64,000 nt of DNA from Sodiomyces alkalinus F11 (GCF_003711515.1 NW_021167083.1:1438481-1502480), one strand, 5' to 3'. Shown: positions 22,206 through 34,847, counted from the first letter of the stretch. Numbers and translations are program-made. Notes: generated by a model from the letters alone, not told the origin.

Positions 22206-24464
22206 TCACGACCGCCTCTGCTGCCGAAACCGATCCCCCTGCCTCGGCTGGCTCCCGTACGCCCTCCGCCCCTGGACCTTCTTATGATCCCGCCCGCTCG
22301 CGCCCACGGAGACGTCGACGCGCGGCGGCACCGCGAAGCCGAACGCCTTGGCCAGCTTGGCGAGGTCGAGCTTGTTGATGTCGTACACGGACCGCAGCGA
22401 GTGCGACGCGTAGGCGTGCAGGTAGCTGCGGTAGCCGTCCTTGGCGCTCTTGTTGAGGTAGTAGTTCTGGCTGATCAGCTTCTCCAGCAGCGGCTGGATG
22501 TTGGCCACCTTGCTCGCCGGGAACTCGAACTCCACCACCGGCACGCGCGCCGCCTTGAGGTGGGAGAGGAACCCGACCTCGCTGGGGTGCAGGAAGAGGA
22601 GCGATTTGCCCTTGTTGTTGGCGCGTGCTGTTCGGCCGACGCGGTGGATCTGGGGGGGTGTTAGATTTGGGTGGTGTTTTTCAAGAAGGAAATAAAAGAA
22701 GAAAAAAAGGAGAGGATGGGAGGACGGCACAAAAACTTACGTAGTCGGTGGGCGCATCTGGGGGATCGTAGGATACGGACCAGTCAACAGCCGGGATCTG
22801 GCGAGTCGTTAGCCTCTGATTGCTGGGCACATGGACACCGCTGATGGAAACAAAAGGGGGGGGGGGCAACGACAACTTACATCCAAGCCACGGGCGGCAA
22901 CGTCGGTGCAAATGAGCGTCCCTTGCTTTGCGTTGCAAAACTCGAAAAAGGTATTCGTCCGAGCCTGCTGCTTCATCTTGCCGTGAAGACCTGAGCAGGG
23001 AGAGGGACGGAAGGTCAGCCATCAAGAGTCCAGCGTGGGAGAACGGGGAGAAGAGAGTCGCACTTAGCACGGGCAGGTCGATATAGTTCAGCAGCTCGGC
23101 ATGATACTTGACGGAATTGCAGCTGCTGAAGAACACAATGACCTTCTTCTTGAGGTTCCGCTTGAGGAACGAGAAGAGGAGCAGGAACCGCTTATCCTCG
23201 TCGCAGACGACGTAGCCCTGCTCGAGCGTCTCGACCGTGCTGTGCGTCTTTTGCTCGTCGACGTTGATGTACAGCGGGCCCGGCCGGAGCGAGATGCGCG
23301 CGAGGTCCTCGACCTTGGTGGTCTGCGTCGCCGAGAAGAGCGACGTCTGCCGGTTCTCGCCCCCGGGCAGGATCTTGACGATCTGCCGCATCTCGTCCTC
23401 GAACCCGATCTCCAGGATCCGGTCCGCCTCGTCGATGATCAGCGTCCGGAGGTTCTTGAACACGAACGGCGTGTTCTGCAGGTGGTCCAGCAGCCGGCCC
23501 GGCGTCGCGATCAGGAGGTTGACGCCCTTGCCCAGCTTCTCGGCCTCGGCGCGCCGGTTGGCCCCGCCGATGACGATGCCGTACGTCTGGGAGTGGTGTT
23601 CCATGAGTTCGCGCGCCACGCCGAAGATCTGGAGCGCGAGTTCTCTCGTGGGGGACTAAATATGCGTTGACGAGTTGTGTCAGCTGGCTTCTCCCCAACT
23701 TGCGGGAAGTGTATAAAAAAAAAGAAGAAAAAAAGAAAAGGGAACCGAAAGGAAACAAACAAACTTACCACAACAATAACTCCCGTCCCGTTCCTGGGCT
23801 TGAACCGCAGAGAGCAGAGCATCTCGACAGCCGGGATCAAGAAAGCCAACGTCTTTCCGGACCCCGTCTTGGCCGCACCGAGAACGTCCCGGCCCGTGAG
23901 CAGAGGCGGGATGCCCCGCCGCTGAATCTCCGTCATCTTGGTGAACCCCATGCCCCGGATCGCCTTCATCGTCTTCTCCGACAGGTTGAGCTGCGCAAAC
24001 TCCGTAGCCTCCTCCCCGACGGCCGGCAGCGTCAGGGCCTCACCATTGGGCACCTCCAGCTCGTCGGTCCTGTTCCCCGCATCGCCGCCGTGCTTGGACG
24101 GTTTCGAGTCTGACCGCTCTGCGAGATCCTCCCCCTCCTCCTCCTCCTCCTCGTCGTCGACGTCGTCGTCGTCACCTGATGATTGTCCCTTCGTTTCCCC
24201 GCCCTCCTCCTCCTGTTCCTCGTTCTCGCCTGCCTCCGAGACTCCCTCGTCTTCTTCTCGTTCGTTTTCCACCTCGCTGTCAAATGACTCCGACTCGTCT
24301 TCCGACGGCTCTGGTTCCGGTTCGGCAGATCGCTTCAGCTTCTTCGGTCTCCGCACTGCTGTGGTTGTCGCCGCTGCCGCCGCCACTTCGATTGCTTTGC
24401 CATTGGCGGCCTTTACGCCATTGGCATCGCGGAACTTTCTCTTTTTGTTTATCGCCAAAGTCAT
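22206..24464 (-). CDS. HAS1: DEAD-box ATP-dependent RNA helicase HAS1
   Basis: Five exons: 24464-23769, 23655-23064, 22990-22881, 22797-22741, 22649-22206; 632 aa. An acidic N-terminal region (Glu/Asp/Ser, about residues 45-125) precedes the helicase core. Motifs in order: Q motif [13 protein letters not shown], Walker [17 protein letters not shown] (across intron 1), [12 protein letters not shown] in [16 protein letters not shown] in [23 protein letters not shown], and HRVGRTAR at the start of exon 5. The C-terminal [11 protein letters not shown] is characteristic of Has1. Has1 is a nucleolar helicase needed for 40S and 60S ribosome assembly and snoRNA release. ATG 24464 gives [13 protein letters not shown], with the basic start expected; an in-frame upstream ATG (24557) is less likely. 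Confidence 0.95.
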
Positions 24465-25199
24465 CTTGTCTGCTTGCTCTGTGATTTTGAGAAACGTTGA
24501 CGAAAACTCCGGGGTGGGGGGGGCGAGGGAGCTCCTAAGGTAAGGTAGTGAACACACTGTCGGTAGAGCGTGGAATGGGATTTTTCCTTATCGGTAGAAA
24601 AAAAAATCTGGGACTGCGGGCTGCGGAGCTTAGATAACGGACCTGAGATATTCCGTGCTGGTCGAGACTGGCGTTGAAAATTACATAATAATAAGGTACA
24701 TAACTAGGTACATACGCGACGCGGGTCAGAGTACGAAAGTATTACTAATGATGCGGACAACATAAGGTAGCCGACAAGGACCGTACAGTCTCACGTCATC
24801 TCGTCTCGCAGGTCGAGGTACATCCACATGAAGTCTTCCGAGTCGATCCTGATGGATGATGTGAACGAAGGATGACTTTGATTCTTAGCCACGCTAACAC
24901 CAGCAGGCCATATGAAATGCTCGTCTCCCTTCGTCTCTCTACGCAATGACCATTCAGCCAACCTTGGGTACCGGATGAGCCCATATTCCCTTTACCCCTA
25001 TCTCTTCCTTTGGTCGTTCTCTGTGGTTCGACTTTCCTTCCGTCCCTTATGCATGCAAATGCCCACCCGTGTCGAGTCGACTTTTTATAGCCGTGATGCC
25101 CAGTGATGTACCGTAACGCCTTGAAAAAAAAAATTCAAAGAAGAGGGGGGGGAAGGGTGTTTATCATGCCGTCGGTCGTTACAGCGTCTCAGGGCCATC
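24465..25199. other. HAS1 promoter and 3' flank of the PFK-2/FBPase-2 gene
   Basis: Holds AAGGTAAGGTAGTG directly upstream of HAS1 (24536-24549) and further AAGGTAC motifs at 24695-24712. No gene seen. Confidence 0.6.
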
Positions 25200-26911
25200 T
25201 CACAAACTCTCAGTTCCATTGGGGTTTTCGTGCTTCGCCGTCGACCCCTTGCCGCGCCATGTGCTGACGGCCGGGATCTTAGCCTCGTACCTCACTTCCT
25301 CGGTACCGTAGGCCCGCGGCGTCAGCTTGATGAGGGTATGCAACGGGACGTTCATCCAGGGGCTCTCCTTTTGGTCCTTCTTCATGTAATAGGCGTAGAT
25401 GCAGCGGAGGACGGCCTGGTGAGTGACGATGAGGATGTCCTCGGAGCGCTCCAGCTCCATGATGATGGGCTCGAGCCGGATGACCACGTCGCGGTACGAC
25501 TCGCCGCCACGGTAGCGGTAGTTGTATTTGTCCTCGTCGCGGGCGGCGAAGTCGTCGGGGTAGCGGTCCTTGATCTCCTGGTACGTAAGGCCGTCGCAGA
25601 CGCCCGAGTCGAGCTCGTCCAGCGCTTTCCACTGGAGCTGGTTGTAGTGGCTAGGCAGGAAGCGCGCCGTCGAAATAGTTCGAGACAATGTGGAGGTCCA
25701 CACGGTCAGGGGGCGGTCATCCTGAAGGACATGGAGTAAGAAAGCTGTCGGCAGAGCTCGAGATAAAAGCCCCGAGGCAAATAGAGGAGGGAAAATAGGG
25801 AAGGTAAGGGGGGGAGTCGGGCTTGTTACTTACACCGACTGACTCCCGGACAAGATCGGGGAGTTTCCGCGCGTATTGCTCGCCACGCGGAGACAGACTT
25901 GTGTCACCACCAATACGGCCCTCCAGATTGAACATTGATTCGCCGTGCTGAGACCAATCGTATGAGCAAGTCGATCNNNNNNNNNNNNNNNNNNNNNNNN
26001 NNNNNNNNNNNNNNNNNNNNNNNNNNNNNNNNNNNNTGTGTCCCGCCGGCTCGAGGAGCTAAAAACTGGGGGGGTGGGAGATCAGCTTACTCTTGATAGC
26101 CACACGGAACGAGGCCGAATATGCAGATTCATAAGGTAGTAGACGATGCGGCTTTGCAGATAATCCTGAATGCGGCTGATGATGACCTGCTTGCCGACAT
26201 CCATGATTTTGAGAAAAGTAAGGTGGCCCTCGTCGCCGTCCTCGTCGATGGACTTGTACACCTTTTCGTAGTGGCGTATGCGTTCGCGGAAGTCCCGGGC
26301 GGATTCCTCTGGGTCGAGGCCGACGTAGTCCGGGGAGGTGGTCTTCACGTCGCGGATGTTGGCCATGATGAGCTCCTCGTCGTCGCACTTGCTCTCGACG
26401 AACAGGACCTCGATCCCTTCCTTGTTGCATTGCTCGACCACCCATTTCCGGCGTTCCTTGGTGGAGTTGGTGGCGTCGAGGATGGCGACGGTGCCGTTGG
26501 ACTCGCGGAACCAGGTGACCATGTCGCTGATGGCGGCTTCGGCGGCGGCCCGGCGCATGCGCTCTCCTTCGTGGTTCTTCATGTCGAAGAAGTCGGCGGT
26601 GGGCTGGGCGGCCGACTCACGTCGATAGCTGCCTACGTTAAAGGTCCTGGCCTCGATGGAGAGCCATTTGAGATAGCGTTGCGCTGAGAGTGGGCGCCAC
26701 GTTAGTCGAGATGATTCGCGAGAGGTCAGGAAGAGGAGAAAGAAAGGAAGAGGAAGACAAAGAGGAGAGAAGGAGAGCAAGAGCGAGAGATAGAAGTGAC
26801 CTCACCTTTCTGGGCAATGAAGCTCTTTCCCCGAGCCGGCAAGCCAACCATGACCACGGCGATCTTGGTATCCTCCACCTGCACCCCCATGCCATTAGTT
26901 AATCGAACCAT
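25200..26911 (-). CDS. 6-phosphofructo-2-kinase / fructose-2,6-bisphosphatase
   Basis: Four exons: 26911-26806, 26683-26091, 25947-25834, 25721-25200; 444 aa. Kinase half: Walker A GLPARGKS, then AQRYLKWLSIEARTFNVG, RRWV-type and FVESKCDD segments. Phosphatase half: the catalytic RHGES motif is formed across intron 2 (LSR joined to HGES), followed by GRIGGD, a TLSRT arginine motif and a second histidine in LIVTHQAVLRC. Both active sites look intact, so the protein should make and degrade fructose 2,6-bisphosphate, the cytosolic activator of phosphofructokinase and inhibitor of fructose-1,6-bisphosphatase. The size and layout are like yeast Fbp26 rather than the larger Pfk26/27. Intron 2 contains the 60-N assembly gap; the coding frame is unaffected. 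Confidence 0.94.
25977..26036. other. Assembly gap, 60 N
   Basis: Sixty undetermined bases inside intron 2 of the PFK-2/FBPase-2 gene; true length unknown. Confidence 0.99.
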
Positions 26912-29900
26912 GTTGTCTGTGGGTTCGGTGGTCTCGACGTCGAAGAAATTGAAGGTAAAAATGGAGGTATTGGAGATGAACACATGAAGGGAGAGGGTAT
27001 TTGGCGGTCCCTTCCCATTAATCGTGAAGATTAAAAATAGAACGAAAGAAAAGAAAAAAAAAGAAGAAGAAAGTGTATTGTGCACCGCGTGACGATGAAA
27101 GTGGACTCCAAAGTAGCTAGGGTAGGCTGGTTCGTTGGAATCGTGGCAATCAAAAAGTTGCAGCTCAAGCTCAGTCCAGATACCAGAAACGGTCGGTGTA
27201 GCCGGCTGACGAGGGACAGTGACAGGGTGAGCTTTCCCGGGAACTCTGGAATATGCAGCTGCTCAGTTTGCCAAGTCACCAACGACAGCCCAGAATGGAG
27301 TTTTTAGCGTCAGGACGGTGAGGGCGAGGGACGTATGTGTACGTTGTATGTAGTAGTGATGGTGGAAGTTCGTCGTTAACAAGCCACAGTGGACGGCTCA
27401 AAAGCCAAAAGCCTCGGAATGGCTCGAGATGGTATGTGATCAAGTGACTGACAACCTAGACTGGGCAGGGGCCTAGGACGGACGGCTAGGTGCTAGACTA
27501 CAGTAGTGAAGTGTAGGTAGTATGTAAGGTATGTAGGCTGGACGGGATGTGAGGGGGAAAAGGCAGGGGATACAGATGGGGTAGATTGGTCAGATTGGGT
27601 CGTGACGAAGTGTGGGGGTGATGGGGAAGGGGAAGGGGAAGCAAGAAGTATCCGTAATGGGGGGACGATGAAAAGCGGTGTCGGGATACGTAGGAAGGCG
27701 CCACGGAGGTGACATGTATACAAAGAGTGGTAGTACATGTACGGATACGACGAAAGTATTTATACCAAGACGTAGGGGAAGAGGGAAAAGCGGATATGGA
27801 AAGCCAAGGAAGAAGAAAAGAAAAAGAAGAAAGGAAAGAGAAAAAAAAGGAAAGAAAAAAAAAATCATTACAAAGCAAACCGAGAAGGGATTTTTGCCCT
27901 TCTTTTCTTCCCCCATGAGCGGGTTCGGTTCCGTGACGATCGGGAATCTCAGGACCCGGGCTTGACGGGTTTGACGAGGAAGCAGGTTCGATTGGTCCGC
28001 CTGGCCCGGCTCAACCTCTTAGGACCCCCTCCCACGGACAGGCACAGCCGAGAGAACCAAGCATCTTTGATGATGATCATGGTACCGCCGGGGAGAATGA
28101 AAAAGAGCCTTGCTGCGACTAAAGGGGACCTCCACAGGCCCGGCCGAAGTTGGGGTCAAAGCTCGGCAAGAGATCCAAGACAGAAGGCAGCATGGAAAGA
28201 TGGAAAATCAAACCTAACGTTTGAATATTTGAATATGGCACACGGGTACCTAGGGCGGGGAATAAGGTAAGGTAAGGTAAAGTACGGATAAGGAGGATAT
28301 TTGTCCCGCTAGGACAGGGCCAAAAGATGAAGATGGAAGTCTCTCCCCCTCACCTCCTCCTCTCTTTTCTTTTATGAAGACAACTCCCCAATGTGAGAAA
28401 GTTTGGTGCTTGAGTGCCACAAGCATCCATATAAGGTACAAGACAAAATACGACTGATTTGCCGAAGGACCGTGCACTCGCAGAACCCTATGGTGATCAG
28501 GCCACCGCTTGGCAGTGAACCCTTACATCCTTCCTTCGTGCGCCCCCCACGACAAAGGCTTCTCAACTGAGGTCTGACAGAAGGACATCTCGTAATAATC
28601 CACTGGCACCTCGCATGATGTGATTACAAGAGTCGACTGGAGTCCTCTGCAGTGTGTTGACGATGATCAGGGGAACCGGAAATGTCTCCACTAAAAGACA
28701 TCATGCCATTGACTGAATGGCGTTGGAATCCGAAGCAGGCCACATCGTCTCGTCAACCAGCTTTGAAGCTGCGTCTGCCTCTGCGTCGAGACCGTTCTCG
28801 TCACCAGCTACTGAAAACGTCCCACACCGCCTCGGGCCTGGATACAGGAAAAACAAAATAGAAGAAGAAGAAGAAGAAGAAAAAACGGGGGTTGGCGATG
28901 TGGGTGGGATGCCCAGAACACTTGCATGCCGATAGTGGAGATGAGGATAGAGGAGGCTTAAAAAAAGGGAGGCAAAGAGAGGAAGAAAAAACGTCTTCGA
29001 CTCACATTACTGAAGCTCCAGGTATTCGACCGTCCTCTCGTCGGCGTCTCGGCCAGAGGCAGAGGCGGACCAGCTGCGACCCCAATCATGATAAGTACTG
29101 AGTTGAGTTGTCGGAGAACCGCGTGAAGGGAGCCCGTGGGGCAGTCGGTATGATTGAAAATGAGAGACAAATCCAATGCGCACTTCTGTCCTTTCTGTCG
29201 TCCTCGATGCCGAAGAAATTCCGCAGCCCGTCTCGTCTCCGGTCTTATAGGAAAAAGCCTCGAACGTCGACCCGGTTACTGAAGTTAGGTGAGTCGTAAT
29301 ACGACGGGAACAGGCTTTGCGCGTGTCTTATATAAGTCAATGTGGCTGCTCCCTTGCCTTGGCTTTTTAACGGTTTTTTTTTTTTTGGTGGGAGAGTCAC
29401 TCGAGTTTGTCGCCTTATCCTTTTCATGAGATAAACAAGGAAGATAATGACAACGGAGCCGACGACCCAGCTTACCTTACGGTACCAATGTCGTCATCTT
29501 CAGCGCCCGCCGGTGTTCGAGATATCTTATCTTCAAACGACCTAAAGTGGCCGACATACCGAACGCTTGAGAACTCGGCACATGCATGAAATCCCTTATC
29601 AGACACCTATTTGAATACCTAATGACCTACAAATTCCATTTCCCCACCACAGACGGAGCTTCTCCTTCCCGGAATCTCCCTGAAAGGGGTCGTCAGGGTG
29701 ACTTCCGCTTGGGCCACCGAAGCGGCAAGGAGGCCAATTCCGGCGAGAGACGAAAGGACTGAAGGCGGCTCCCATAACGAACGTCGCCCATGGTAAGAGA
29801 GAAGGGGAAATGCGAAAGGCCCAGGTGCGATTGGCGTCTAGAAGTAGGGACTGTCGGAGGCGGCGAGGCCTTCTAATGACACAAGAAAAGGAGAAGCGAG

Positions 29901-30670
29901 GCTGGTGTTTGGCACCTCAGGTGTGCCTTGCTTCCTACACTAAGCCTTGTAAGACATGACGTTTCGTTGGCATGCTCATCATGACTTTCTCCTCGATAAA
30001 GGCCCAGCCTTTTTCGTACCTACCTACCTAGGTAAGGTAAGGTATGGAGGTTTAGGCGAACCGTGTGACCACGCCAGAGTCCAGACCTTGACTTCTACTC
30101 CTACTTCGCCACGGCGGAGGAAGTAGAGACTGACCCTGGCTTCCCACTCCGTTACTGTTATTATACCTAGGTAAATCAGATTACCTCAGGTAGGTACCGG
30201 GCCTTTGGCTGACTACGGTACCTACCTTGAGGCAGGTATGGAAATTGGCATGAAAGTATCTTCTGTAGGTAAGGAGTAATCAAAACTTAAACCTGTGCCA
30301 TGAGACGTACATAATCTTGAAAATCCTCAACCTCACCGGGACGCAGCTGCGAGCTGTGGTAATGGGAGTTGGAAGTCTCGGGTGTACATTGTACGAATAA
30401 GGTACCTTTTTCTGGCGAAGTTCCAGCTCCTTGATAACTCGTGCCATACCTTATAGTGTACACTTATTCACTAAGGTAAGGTAATAATACGGATCTTGTC
30501 TGACAAAATGTATAGAAACGAGGGAATGGTTGCTTGTGTCTGATGATGCTGGCTGAAGACTGACTCCTCACATTTAGTCCCAGGCACTTGGCACTTTTGA
30601 ATCATCATTGCTTCCGCCTAAAACGCGCCCTCACTCGCGATCTCCAATAGAGCCACCGGCGCATGTCATC
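26912..30670. other. 3.7 kb intergenic region
   Basis: No convincing gene. The left part is promoter and leader of the PFK-2/FBPase-2 gene, very purine-rich on the plus strand (27770-27870, CT-rich on the sense strand). A (GAA)n repeat is at 28861-28882. AAGGTA/GGTACC motifs cluster at 28247-28283, 29470-29490, 30016-30045, 30165-30240, 30400-30410 and 30470-30485. A minus-strand segment at 28990-29290 has a GTGAGT donor after an open frame but no partner exon I could join. Confidence 0.5.
28861..28882. repeat. (GAA)n microsatellite
   Basis: About seven GAA units in intergenic DNA. Confidence 0.85.
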
Positions 30671-31398
30671 ATGGCTCCAGGATCACCCACATTGCTGAAC
30701 CCTCGATCCAAACGCCGAAAGGTACCTGCGCAGCACACGCTGGAGAGGGTTCGAAATAACCAGCGTCAGCATCGCGCTCGGCGCAGAGCATACATTAAAA
30801 CGTTGGAAATGAAGCTCAGTCGAGAGGAGCAGACTGTCAAGCTTCAGCCTCGTCTCCCACCCGTTGACCATGAGCCTGCCCTTCGGCGATGAAACGAAGC
30901 AGTACTGTGTCACGGCTGCACTTGCACTTCCTGCCGCCGCTGCAGATCATCCGCTGCCTGGCTATCTGCCATGGCCTCACGAGAGTATCACCGACCGCTC
31001 AGTCGGCCGACGTGCCTACTTCTTATGTGGAGCCACGAAATGCACTGGATTCTACTTTACGGACGCCAAGCTCGCAAACTGACTGGTTGGAGGGACCCGA
31101 CGCCTCACTCCGAGCGGCGCGTTCCCGGACTCGTGAGGGCGGCCGCTCATTGCCTAACTGCCTCTTCCTGACTGCGACAGAGTTTTATTACAACGCGAGT
31201 GCAGGCAATGAACCCACGGTCCTGTGCTCTGATGCGGAGGCTCTTATTGCTGCGCAGAACTCCATGGGTGTCAGTCAGGAGTTCATAGCAATGTGGCTAT
31301 GGAATGGCTTCCGCAAGTCGTTGGAGCCAGGAGGTGGTTGCCAAGTTCATAGAGACGTACTGTTCAGTCTTTTGTCATTCGTTAGCAGCGGCTCGTGA
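30671..31398 (+). CDS. bZIP-like transcription factor, reading frame interrupted
   Basis: Two coding-looking segments in different frames. Segment 1 (30671-30892) begins MAPGSPTLLNPRSKRRK and holds a basic region and the start of a zipper: RVRNNQRQHRARRRAYI followed by TLEMKL. Segment 2 (about 30946-31398) ends with TVLCSDAEALIAAQN and a W-x-x-GFR stretch followed by GCQVHRDVLFSLLSF; this is the C-terminal pattern I associate with a Pezizomycotina bZIP family (LCxxAxxLIAxQN ... GCRV ... LLFxLLDFI). Joining them needs an intron or a frameshift in 30835-30945; the only frame-compatible donor I see (GTCAAG at 30836, acceptor CTGCAG ending 30945) is poor. So it is either a gene with an unusual intron or a decaying copy. 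It converges with arsH. Confidence 0.5.
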
Positions 31399-31636
31399 TT
31401 TAGCATAGCACAGTGAGGTAACATCTTGGTACAGTCGCCGCTGCCTTCGGCGGCTTGCGCTATTCAGCATGCAGTCAAATCAAGTGGCGCAAGCGTCCCC
31501 AGCAGAGCTTCAGAAACATTGAGAGATCATGACGTGTTACGAATGCTAGGAGAACCATGGTCGAGAGTCACACAGCCGGAGAGGCAGACAAGAAGGGGAA
31601 TATGAATGTTGAAGAGAGGTAACGAATTACAGGCTC

Positions 31637-32767
31637 TCAAGGCGCGGCCATCTTCACCCTTTTCTCCATCCTCTCGCTAAATCTGTCGCGAAAGAGGTCG
31701 AAATGCGGCCGCATAACGATGGTGTACTTGACGAGCTCCTCCATGCAATCTACCAGTCTGTCGCGATTAGAGCTCGGGATCATGCGAGAAGCCCCTTGTC
31801 CTTTTTCGTCGTTCTCAGGCGTAAATTGCGTATACGCCTTGGGCACAGAGCTCTGATTCGGAATGACGAACATGCGCATCCACCGACCCAGAAGGCGCAA
31901 AGTGTTGACTGCGTTGAAGCTCTGTGAGCCACCGGAGACCTGCGCGACGCTAAGGGTACGGCCTTGCGTCGGGCGCACCGACCCAGCGCTGAGCGGAATC
32001 CAGTCAATTTGCATCTTGAAGATGCCCGTAATGGCGCCGTGCTGCTCCGGGCTGACCCAGAACTGGCCATCGCTCCACATGCTCAGTTGTCGAAGTTCCT
32101 GCACCTTTGGATGCTCATGCTGGACATCATCCTTGAGCGGCAGACCAGATGGGTCGTAAACGCGAACATCGCAGCCCAGTCGATCAAGAATCCGGGCGCC
32201 TTCGTATGCCAAGAGTCGACTATAGGAACGGCTTCGCAAGCTACCGACCAGCACGAGGATACGCAGCCGAGGAGCGCCGCGCTGCAGAATCTCGCGGTCG
32301 ACCATGCTCATTGCCGCGGTGAGCTCCAGCTTAGCCACCCAATCGTCTTCGGCTGCTGTGTCGGGCAAGATAAAAGGACGGTAGCGGGCGCGCGTGTCCG
32401 GATCGTCGTCCTCTGCAGCCATTGCCAGGGACCGCTCCAGGTATGCCTCCTCCACGGGGATCTCAATGACGGCGCGACCGGCGTGGGCATTATTGATGTC
32501 ACCGTGACCGTTCATCCTGGGAGGGAACGCTGCTATGCGCGACAGGGTCGTTAAGTTGGCAACGCTCGCAGAGCGAGTGATGGTTGAGCACCCGTGCAGC
32601 AGGACAGGCTGCTGGAGGGGGCAGAGACCGCCAGGCGGGTATGCTACCGAAGACGCAAGAGAGCGAACCCCAAGGCGGTTCAATCGATAGCGAACAATAA
32701 AAGGGCTGCTAAGATGGCGCATAGCCAGGGACAAGCGTGTCGTGACGGGGCAAACTGAACCTGGCAA
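31637..32767 (-). CDS. arsH: ArsH-type NADPH-dependent FMN reductase
   Basis: Single exon; 376 aa from the first ATG (32767) or 293 aa from ATG 32515. The flavodoxin-like core carries [16 protein letters not shown] (FMN phosphate loop), [49 protein letters not shown] and [12 protein letters not shown], all hallmarks of ArsH. ArsH proteins reduce quinones, azo dyes and O2 with NADPH and oxidise trivalent organoarsenicals, giving arsenical and oxidative-stress resistance. The usual fungal start corresponds to MNGHGDINN at 32515; the extra 83 residues upstream are Arg/Ser-rich and could be a mitochondrial presequence or simply an open leader. RIP-mutated DNA begins only about 60 bp upstream of the first ATG. 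No arsenite pump or arsenate reductase gene is nearby. Confidence 0.92.
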   Translation of the reverse strand: MPGSVCPVTTRLSLAMRHLSSPFIVRYRLNRLGVRSLASSVAYPPGGLCPLQQPVLLHGCSTITRSASVANLTTLSRIAAFPPRMNGHGDINNAHAGRAVIEIPVEEAYLERSLAMAAEDDDPDTRARYRPFILPDTAAEDDWVAKLELTAAMSMVDREILQRGAPRLRILVLVGSLRSRSYSRLLAYEGARILDRLGCDVRVYDPSGLPLKDDVQHEHPKVQELRQLSMWSDGQFWVSPEQHGAITGIFKMQIDWIPLSAGSVRPTQGRTLSVAQVSGGSQSFNAVNTLRLLGRWMRMFVIPNQSSVPKAYTQFTPENDEKGQGASRMIPSSNRDRLVDCMEELVKYTIVMRPHFDLFRDRFSERMEKRVKMAAP

Positions 32768-32829
32768 TAAAGGAAGGGGCGAAACGAGACTATGTCGAAC
32801 AGACCATGGTCTTTTCGGTTACGTAACGG

Positions 32830-34790
32830 GCCGGATTACCAAGAGTATAATCCAGGTAAACACCTGCAGAATTTTCACTACTAATATTACGGTAGCAGGA
32901 TTTCTCTAACAGTCTAACACAGTTATAATTATACACCAGTGCCTTAATTAATTTAACCGTTTTTATAACGATTTTAACTACGTTTTATCTAATAATTAAG
33001 AGTCTTACTTACTAAGTGAATTAACTATCTTTTTACTTCTACTATTACTACCGATTTAAGAAGCTATCTAGCTACGCCGATATAGCGTGTTAATCTATAA
33101 ATAACTTTTAAGATAACGGAATACCAGCCTATTACCTATAAAACCTATCGCGATTAGGAGCTCTAGCGTAGCTATTACGAAGCTACGGCCGTTAATAATA
33201 AAGTATAGGAGTATCTACGGCTTAATAATTCTATTCCCCCTTCTTAACACCCTATTTTATCTACCTATAATAATTTCTAAGCGTTAAACGTGGTAACGTA
33301 AATCGGCGCTACGCCTATATAGCTATTAGATCTAATAGCCGGCGGCTAGTGCGCCTACGACTCTATAATATAGCGCTAGAAAATATAAAGGGATAAACAC
33401 TATAAATACGCTAAAGGTATTAACGCCGTGCTATCGTGGTAGACTAAGATAATCGATAAAAGCCGTAAGCTGCTCCTACGTAACGCCACGCCTTAAAAGG
33501 TATATAAAGCTATTTAACGCGATACCGCTTACTACGTGACTACGCGCCGCGTGGATATCTACGAAGAATATAACGAATATATCCGTACTGCTCTGAATAG
33601 CCTTAAGAAGCCATAGGAGTGGTTAGTAAGATAGTAGGAACTATTCAAGCACCTCGAAGAGGTTAAATTAACGCCTATAATGTATATTTAGGTAGTAGAC
33701 TTCTTTAGAGGTATCCGTAGTATCGCTAGTCGTAATTAGACCGAAGCTAAGAGACGCCTCCTGGATAAGGAAGTAATCTAACCCGAGAATCTTTATACCC
33801 TTAGATAACGATATATCGAGATTAGACTTAAAGACTAAGGAAAGCGCGGTAACTATCGCGCTATAGTATTCCCTGCACTATATACTAGAAGCGAAAAGGG
33901 TAAAGAGACCTTAGAGACCACGGCTAAGCCTAAAAGGAAAGGCGGCTATAGGAAGAATAAAGCTAAGAATCCTATTACCGCGGTATCTATAGCCACCTCC
34001 TCTATTACTTTAACTAACCGCTCTTCTTCTAAAAGACGTTAATCTGCTCTCCGGTAAGGGGAACCCTACTGCGTTTATACTATGCCTAGCTATAATATTA
34101 ACGCCTGCTATTACCTATTCCCGGAAATAGTAACGGACGGTTAGATTACTTATAATAGTACTAAAATAACCGTTTAACGGATCCTCTAATACGACCCTAC
34201 GATACGCGCGGAAGTAAAAGAACTACGCGCTATAAAGAAGGTAAAGAAGGATATAGGACGGGACTCTGTATAGCTTAAAGAGACGTGACTTAACTATAAC
34301 GGCGTTTCCTACGCCGCTAGCTTTATAGCAGGAAGCGCTACTACTAGTTACCCTCTTCGACCCTCTACTATCCTCGATTCCGGTGCCACTATTTATATTT
34401 TTAACGATTTTTCCTGTTTTTCTGATTTTATACCCGCCACGTAGGGAGACTATATAGTCGTAGGCAGCTCGTCGCTACCTATTAAAGGTTACGGTAACGT
34501 AATTATAAGATTAAACGGGGTAATAGGAGGCCTCGATTTTAGACTATTAAATATTATATACTACGAAGACTTTGCCTATAATTTAATCTTAAACTAACGG
34601 TTACGACTACGAGAATACTAATAGGATCAGAAGCTACTAAATAACTATATTCGGCGTTCTAATAAATCTATATTATACTAGCTAAGTCACCACTTTAATT
34701 AAACCGTTAGCCTCACTCTTGGATATTAGTTTATATTTAGTCTCGATTTCCTGCCTCCCTATAAGTACTAAATAAAAGCCTTCTAGGTGG
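32830..34790 (+). mobile_element. RIP-mutated Ty1/copia fragment (gag-protease end)
   Basis: About 2 kb of AT-shifted DNA packed with TA dinucleotides. Read on the plus strand it still shows one coding frame broken by TAG/TAA codons: a gag-like region (33540-33900), a damaged zinc-knuckle-like segment (about 34070-34130), and the aspartic protease motif LDSGAT (34373-34390) followed by GYGNVIIRLNGV, the usual copia context. Stops sit where CAG, CAA, CGA or TGG would become stops by C-to-T or G-to-A change, as in repeat-induced point mutation. Integrase, reverse transcriptase and an obvious LTR pair are missing, so it is a truncated 5' part. Exact ends are uncertain. Confidence 0.8.
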
Positions 34791-34847
34791 GAAAAGAAAC
34801 AAAAGGGGACAAAAAAGAAAAAATGTAATGAGAAAACATTGACAGGT

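Noticed and set aside
28930..29290. Possible spliced gene on the minus strand (open frame followed by GTGAGT)
   Set aside because: No acceptor exon could be joined to give a sensible protein, and the frame upstream soon stops.
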